Assembly (NCBI GenBank): GCA_044344795.1
Contig: JBIJCF010000047.1
Span: 1-19,076, forward strand
From: GCA-2737665 sp044344795
GTDB taxonomy: Bacteria; Bacteroidota; Bacteroidia; Palsa-965
Length of the DNA: 19,076 nt
Direction of reading: 5' to 3'
Part shown: positions 15,351 to 19,076 of the stretch, piece by piece
Layout of the letters: the number at the start of each line of letters is the position of its first letter
How positions within the stretch are numbered: position 1 is the first letter of the stretch
Translations under genes and position numbers: made by a program
The notes under the pieces: model-generated
The model's input: only the letters and a program-made list of their open reading frames with translations
The model's database searches: none
What the model was told of the DNA's origin: nothing

Positions 15351-17276
15351 ATGGGATTCAACAAATATTTCAGAAAAAAATCAGTCACCGATATCCTTCA
15401 CCAGATTCAATCGGGTAGTAATGACGGACACGGCGCTTTAGGCAAACATCTTGGCGTGCGCGATCTTACCGCATTTGGTATTGCAGCCATTATCGGAGCC
15501 GGAATTTTCAGCACAATTGGACAGGCGAGCGCCGACGGAGGTCCTGCGGTAATTTTCTTGTTCCTTTTTACGGCATTGGCGTGCGGTTTCGCGGCATTTG
15601 CCTATGCAGAATTTGCATCCATGGTTCCAGTGTCAGGAAGTGCTTACACCTACAGCTACGTTGCTTTCGGAGAATTAATAGCTTGGATAATCGGATGGGC
15701 GCTCATTATGGAATACGCCATCGGTAACATTACTGTCGCCATTTCGTGGAGTGATTATTTTACGGGATTGCTTTCGAGCGGAGGCCTGGAACTTCCACAA
15801 TGGATACAGATGGATTACCTCACGGCATCAAAAGCATTCGATCAGGCAGCGGTATTAATGGCCAGCGGAAAAACTTTTGATAACCTTCCCGCTTCTATTC
15901 AAGCCGGGTATACAGCATGGAATACTTGTCCTACAATTGGCCCGTTGCATCTTATTGCCGATTTACCGGCATTGTTAATCATCGTGCTCATCACATGGTT
16001 GGTCTATCGCGGCATGAAAGAATCGCGTAATGCGAGCAACCTAATGGTGGTCATTAAGCTGTGCATTATTTTATTGGTAATTGCCGTTGGTGTTTTTTAT
16101 GTTGACACCGACAATTGGGACCCGTTTGCACCGAACGGAATCGGGGGTATTTTAAAAGGTGTTTCTGCCGTGTTCTTTGCGTACATAGGATTTGATGCTA
16201 TTTCCACTACTGCGGAAGAATGTAAAGATCCGCAGCGTGATTTACCCCGCGGTATGATGTGGGCTATCATTATTTGCACGTTGTTGTATATCGCTATTGC
16301 ATTAGTGCTTACAGGCATGGTGAAATACGATCAGTTAGCGGTTGGTGATCCGCTTGCGTTTGTATTTGATGAACTGAATTTAAAATGGCTTTCAGGAATT
16401 ATTGCGGTAAGTGCTGTCGTGGCGATGGCTAGTGTGCTGCTCGTGTTTCAAATGGGTCAACCGCGTATTTGGATGAGCATGAGTCGTGACGGATTATTAC
16501 CGAAAAAATTCGCCACGGTTCATCCTAAATTCAAAACACCTTCGTTTGCGACTATCGTAACCGGATTTGTAGTGGCTGTTCCTGCATTGTTCATGAACCT
16601 TACGATGGTTACGGATTTATGCAGCATCGGAACTTTGTTCGCATTTGTTTTAGTCTGCGGTGGTGTATTGGTGTTGCAGAACAAAAAAGACATTCCACGC
16701 GGTAAATTCAGAACTCCGTACGTAAATTCTAAATTCATTATGCCGGTGTTGTTAGTTGTTGCGGTGGTGTTGTCTTTCACCTACAACAAAGAAAATACGA
16801 TGAGTTTTTTGACCAACGAAAGACAACTTGTGGCGCCATCGGACATGATTACTTCCATGAGCGACATGGAGATTGAATCCTTCAAAGCACATTTAATGAA
16901 AGGCGATTCAGCAGGTTTCAGCGCAAGTAATTTGGATACCGAATCGTATTTGTCTGCATTGAATACCGGGCAGTACATCGCTACATTAAAAGCTGCAGGA
17001 TTTAAAGATTCACGGATGTACGAAACCGGTTGGGCTTTGTTTCAGCACAAAATTCCGATGTGGATTTTTCTCATCATCGTATTGGTATTAACCTATTACG
17101 CCATAACGCAAAACTTATCACTGATACCGTTATTGGGTTTGATCAGTTGTTTGTACATGATGGCTGAATTAGGTGTGTCCAACTGGATTGGTTTCGGAAT
17201 CTGGCTTGCTGTCGGTTTAATCGTGTATTTCGCATACAGCAGCAAAAACAGTAAACTTTACAAAACCACAGCCTAG
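15351..17276 (+). CDS. APC-superfamily amino acid permease (cationic amino acid transporter-like)
   Basis: This is a 641-residue inner-membrane transporter. The family signature is at the first helix: LGVRDLTAFGIAAIIGAGIF followed by STIG. Helix 3 carries GWALIMEYAIGNITVAISWS, and VSAVFFAYIGFDAISTTAEE followed by DPQRDLPRG is the conserved helix 6 to loop region of this branch. QPRIWMSMSRDGLLPKKFA is typical of the CAT/YfnA branch. Two loops are longer than in common relatives: about residues 144-200 and, more strikingly, about 478-558 (hydrophilic, with MITSMSDMEIESFKAHLMKG). The substrate is probably an amino acid, its identity unknown. The next gene starts 12 bases after its stop, so it heads a likely operon. 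Confidence 0.9.
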   Translation: MGFNKYFRKKSVTDILHQIQSGSNDGHGALGKHLGVRDLTAFGIAAIIGAGIFSTIGQASADGGPAVIFLFLFTALACGFAAFAYAEFASMVPVSGSAYTYSYVAFGELIAWIIGWALIMEYAIGNITVAISWSDYFTGLLSSGGLELPQWIQMDYLTASKAFDQAAVLMASGKTFDNLPASIQAGYTAWNTCPTIGPLHLIADLPALLIIVLITWLVYRGMKESRNASNLMVVIKLCIILLVIAVGVFYVDTDNWDPFAPNGIGGILKGVSAVFFAYIGFDAISTTAEECKDPQRDLPRGMMWAIIICTLLYIAIALVLTGMVKYDQLAVGDPLAFVFDELNLKWLSGIIAVSAVVAMASVLLVFQMGQPRIWMSMSRDGLLPKKFATVHPKFKTPSFATIVTGFVVAVPALFMNLTMVTDLCSIGTLFAFVLVCGGVLVLQNKKDIPRGKFRTPYVNSKFIMPVLLVVAVVLSFTYNKENTMSFLTNERQLVAPSDMITSMSDMEIESFKAHLMKGDSAGFSASNLDTESYLSALNTGQYIATLKAAGFKDSRMYETGWALFQHKIPMWIFLIIVLVLTYYAITQNLSLIPLLGLISCLYMMAELGVSNWIGFGIWLAVGLIVYFAYSSKNSKLYKTTA

Positions 17277-17284
17277 TACCTTTC
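17277..17284 (+). promoter_or_regulatory. Weak -7-like element TACCTTTC
   Basis: One base off TAnnTTTG, starting right after the permease stop and ending 4 bases before the ATG at 17289. It has the same geometry as the exact elements elsewhere and may give the dehydrogenase a second, internal promoter. Confidence 0.25.
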
Positions 17285-17288
17285 ATTT

Positions 17289-18050
17289 ATGATCGCACTT
17301 ATTACCGGCGCTACGGCGGGATTTGGCAAAGCAACTGCAGAACTTTTTGCTGCTAACGGCTATCAGGTTATTATTACCGGCAGACGTAAAACTCGTCTTG
17401 ATGTTCTCGAACGTCAACTCAAAGAAAAATATCAGATCAAAGTATTGAGCTTATGTTTTGACATTCGCAATTCCGGTGAAACAAAAAGTGCACTTAATAG
17501 TATTCCTGCCGAATGGCAAGCCATTGATGTATTGGTAAATAATGCAGGACTAGCAGCCGGATTGGGAGCCATTCAAAACGGATCCTTGGACGATTGGGAA
17601 CAAATGATTGATACCAACGTGAAAGGTTTGTTGTATGTAACGCGCATCGTTTCACCATGGATGGCACAACGCAACAAAGGACACATTATCAATATCGGTT
17701 CTATCGCAGGCAAAGAAGTATATGCTAATGGCAATGTTTATTGCGCTACCAAACATGCAGTGGATGCATTGACCAAAGCCATGCGCATCGATTTACTTCC
17801 GCACGGCATCCGTGTAACGCAGATTGCACCCGGTATGGCAGAAACAGAATTCTCCATCGTGCGATTCAAGGGAGATGAAGATCGTGCTAAAAGTGTTTAC
17901 CAAGGATTAAAACCCTTAACAGCAGATGATATTGCGGAGACCATTTTCTGGTGTGCTTCACGTCCTGCGCATGTAAACATTAATGACATCGTCATCATGC
18001 CAACCGCACAAGCCAATTCAACTACTTCAATTCGCAAAACTGATGCGTAA
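17289..18050 (+). CDS. Short-chain dehydrogenase/reductase (YdfG-like)
   Basis: This is a 253-residue classical SDR. The nucleotide-binding motif TGATAGFG is at 6-13, and GRRKTRLD following strand 2 suggests NADP(H) use. NNAG is at 84-87, catalytic N110 lies in DTNVKG, S138 in NIGSIAGK, and the Y151-C-A-T-K155 pair is intact. APGMAETEF after strand 6 is typical. It resembles the YdfG-type enzymes that act on 3-hydroxy acids such as L-allo-threonine or serine, which would suit a neighbouring amino acid permease. The substrate is inference. Its last 8 bases overlap the start of the amidohydrolase gene, so the two are likely coupled. Confidence 0.92.
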   Translation: MIALITGATAGFGKATAELFAANGYQVIITGRRKTRLDVLERQLKEKYQIKVLSLCFDIRNSGETKSALNSIPAEWQAIDVLVNNAGLAAGLGAIQNGSLDDWEQMIDTNVKGLLYVTRIVSPWMAQRNKGHIINIGSIAGKEVYANGNVYCATKHAVDALTKAMRIDLLPHGIRVTQIAPGMAETEFSIVRFKGDEDRAKSVYQGLKPLTADDIAETIFWCASRPAHVNINDIVIMPTAQANSTTSIRKTDA

Positions 18051-19076
18051 TTTACTTTTCATGTGTACACTCGTTATGAGTGTTGTGCTGGCATCCTGCG
18101 GTCGTAATAAAACAGAAGTTGATTTCATCATCACGAATGCAACGGTTATTACCATGGATGGCAGTAACGCCATTCTGGAGAGCATTGCAGTGAAAGACGG
18201 AAAAATTGTCGGCGTTGGAACAGACGAAAGCATTGCGACGTTGTTTGAGTCGGATAGCGTGAAAGATATGACGGGAAAATATATTTATCCCGGATTTATA
18301 GATGGTCACGCCCATTTTGAAGGCTACGCCATTGGTTTGCGTCAATGCAATTTAGTAGGAACAAAATCGTGGAGTGATGTATTGAAACGTGTTAAAGATT
18401 TTATCCCCAACAATAAATTACCGTGGATTGTAGGACGCGGTTGGGATCAGAACGATTGGCCGGAAAAAGTATGGCCCGATCGCTACATGCTGGATTCCTT
18501 GTATCCGCAACAGCCCTTACTATTAGAACGAATTGATGGACACGCAGCAATAGCTAATGGTGCCGCTTTACGTATTGCGGGCATCAACGACAGTACCATC
18601 ATCAACGGAGGTGAATTATTGAAGCGAGAAAATGGCTCATTAAGCGGTGTACTGATAGATAATGCGGTGGATTTGGTAAAACGTAAAATGCCGGAACCAA
18701 GCGCAGTCGTGTATAACGAGGCGTTAAAGGAAGCACAAAATAATTGCTTTCGTGTTGGATTAACCAGTGTTGTTGATGCAGGGTTGATGCACGAAAAGAT
18801 TAAGCGACTGGATCAATTACAGCAAGAAGGTCGCTTAAAAATCAGGATTTATGCCATGCTCAGCGACAGTCAACCGAACTACGATCATTATTTAGTACAT
18901 GGCCCGTACAAAACTGATCGTATGAATGTGCGTTCATTTAAGTTGTATGCTGATGGCGCGCTCGGCTCTCGTGGTGCCTGCTTGCTGGAATCATATACTG
19001 ACCGTCCGGGATATAAAGGACTGCTTTTAAACACCGCAGAACACTTTGAAAAACGAATGCGTCAAGCGCAGTCTAA
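18043..19076 (+). CDS. Lipoprotein-type amidohydrolase (YtcJ-like, amidohydrolase family 3), C-terminus cut by window edge
   Basis: The frame is open from the ATG at 18043 to the right edge (344 full codons), and a complete family member would be about 530-560. The N-terminus is a lipoprotein signal peptide with lipobox L16-A-S-C19, so the enzyme should be membrane anchored outside the cytoplasm. TNATVITMDG and ISAVKDGKIVGVG-type sequence (residues about 31-65) form the amidohydrolase composite beta domain. PGFIDGHAHFEG carries the metal-binding HxH at H89/H91. GRGWDQNDWPE, ERIDGHAAIANGAAL and KLYADGALGSRGA (from residue 300) are hallmarks of the YtcJ group of exo-acting amidohydrolases. Substrates of this group are mostly unknown; N-acyl or amide compounds are likely. 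The start overlaps the dehydrogenase stop by 8 bases. Confidence 0.9.
   Translation, partial: MRNLLFMCTLVMSVVLASCGRNKTEVDFIITNATVITMDGSNAILESIAVKDGKIVGVGTDESIATLFESDSVKDMTGKYIYPGFIDGHAHFEGYAIGLRQCNLVGTKSWSDVLKRVKDFIPNNKLPWIVGRGWDQNDWPEKVWPDRYMLDSLYPQQPLLLERIDGHAAIANGAALRIAGINDSTIINGGELLKRENGSLSGVLIDNAVDLVKRKMPEPSAVVYNEALKEAQNNCFRVGLTSVVDAGLMHEKIKRLDQLQQEGRLKIRIYAMLSDSQPNYDHYLVHGPYKTDRMNVRSFKLYADGALGSRGACLLESYTDRPGYKGLLLNTAEHFEKRMRQAQS

Noticed and set aside
18052..18345. Open frame of 97 codons on the minus strand
   Set aside because: Antisense to the N-terminus of the amidohydrolase, whose lipobox and HxH motif establish the plus strand as coding.
1..19076. CRISPR array, tRNA, rRNA, insertion sequence, prophage or toxin-antitoxin pair
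   Set aside because: I scanned by eye for spaced direct repeats, CCA-ended cloverleaf genes, transposase motifs and small gene pairs and found none supportable.

Overview
The window comes from a Bacteroidota genome, probably Flavobacteriia-like. Three sequence facts support this: promoters of the Bacteroidota -7 type (TAnnTTTG) sit at many gene starts, one protein ends in a type B sorting domain of the type IX secretion system (T9SS), and lipoprotein and PD40/TPR envelope proteins are abundant. Base composition looks AT-rich and even, and I see no tRNA, rRNA, CRISPR array, insertion sequence or prophage gene. This is mostly a chromosomal housekeeping and envelope region.

Layout. At the left edge, the start of a lipoprotein gene on the minus strand diverges from a plus-strand operon made of a PaiB-like FMN-binding protein, a secreted PD40 propeller protein and a GNAT acetyltransferase, followed by a small secreted protein with its own promoter. 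A palindrome lies in the shared upstream region. Next, on the minus strand, is a 942-residue exported protein: TPR, then a PD40 propeller, a carboxypeptidase-regulatory-like domain and three SPOR-like repeats. It resembles the T9SS/gliding protein PorE but carries SPOR-like repeats where PorE has an OmpA domain. Diverging from it is a tightly overlapping operon of an M16 peptidase, an O-methyltransferase and an unrecognised 162-residue protein. The last of these ends with its stop codon interlocked with that of the convergent gene mtgA.

Between mtgA and the secreted T9SS cargo gene lies what looks like the wreck of a sensor histidine kinase: the membrane N-terminus and the last ~45 residues of the ATPase domain survive in different frames, and the middle is gone. 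The cargo gene and purL converge on a strong bidirectional terminator. purL diverges from a multi-spanning membrane protein, followed by an APC amino acid permease, a short-chain dehydrogenase and a lipoprotein-type amidohydrolase that runs off the right edge.

The most notable themes are the SPOR-tailed PorE-like protein, the kinase remnant, and promoter elements only 3 to 6 bases from start codons. Those promoters imply leaderless or near-leaderless messages and correct several gene starts. Nothing here amounts to a convincing new defence or mobile system.
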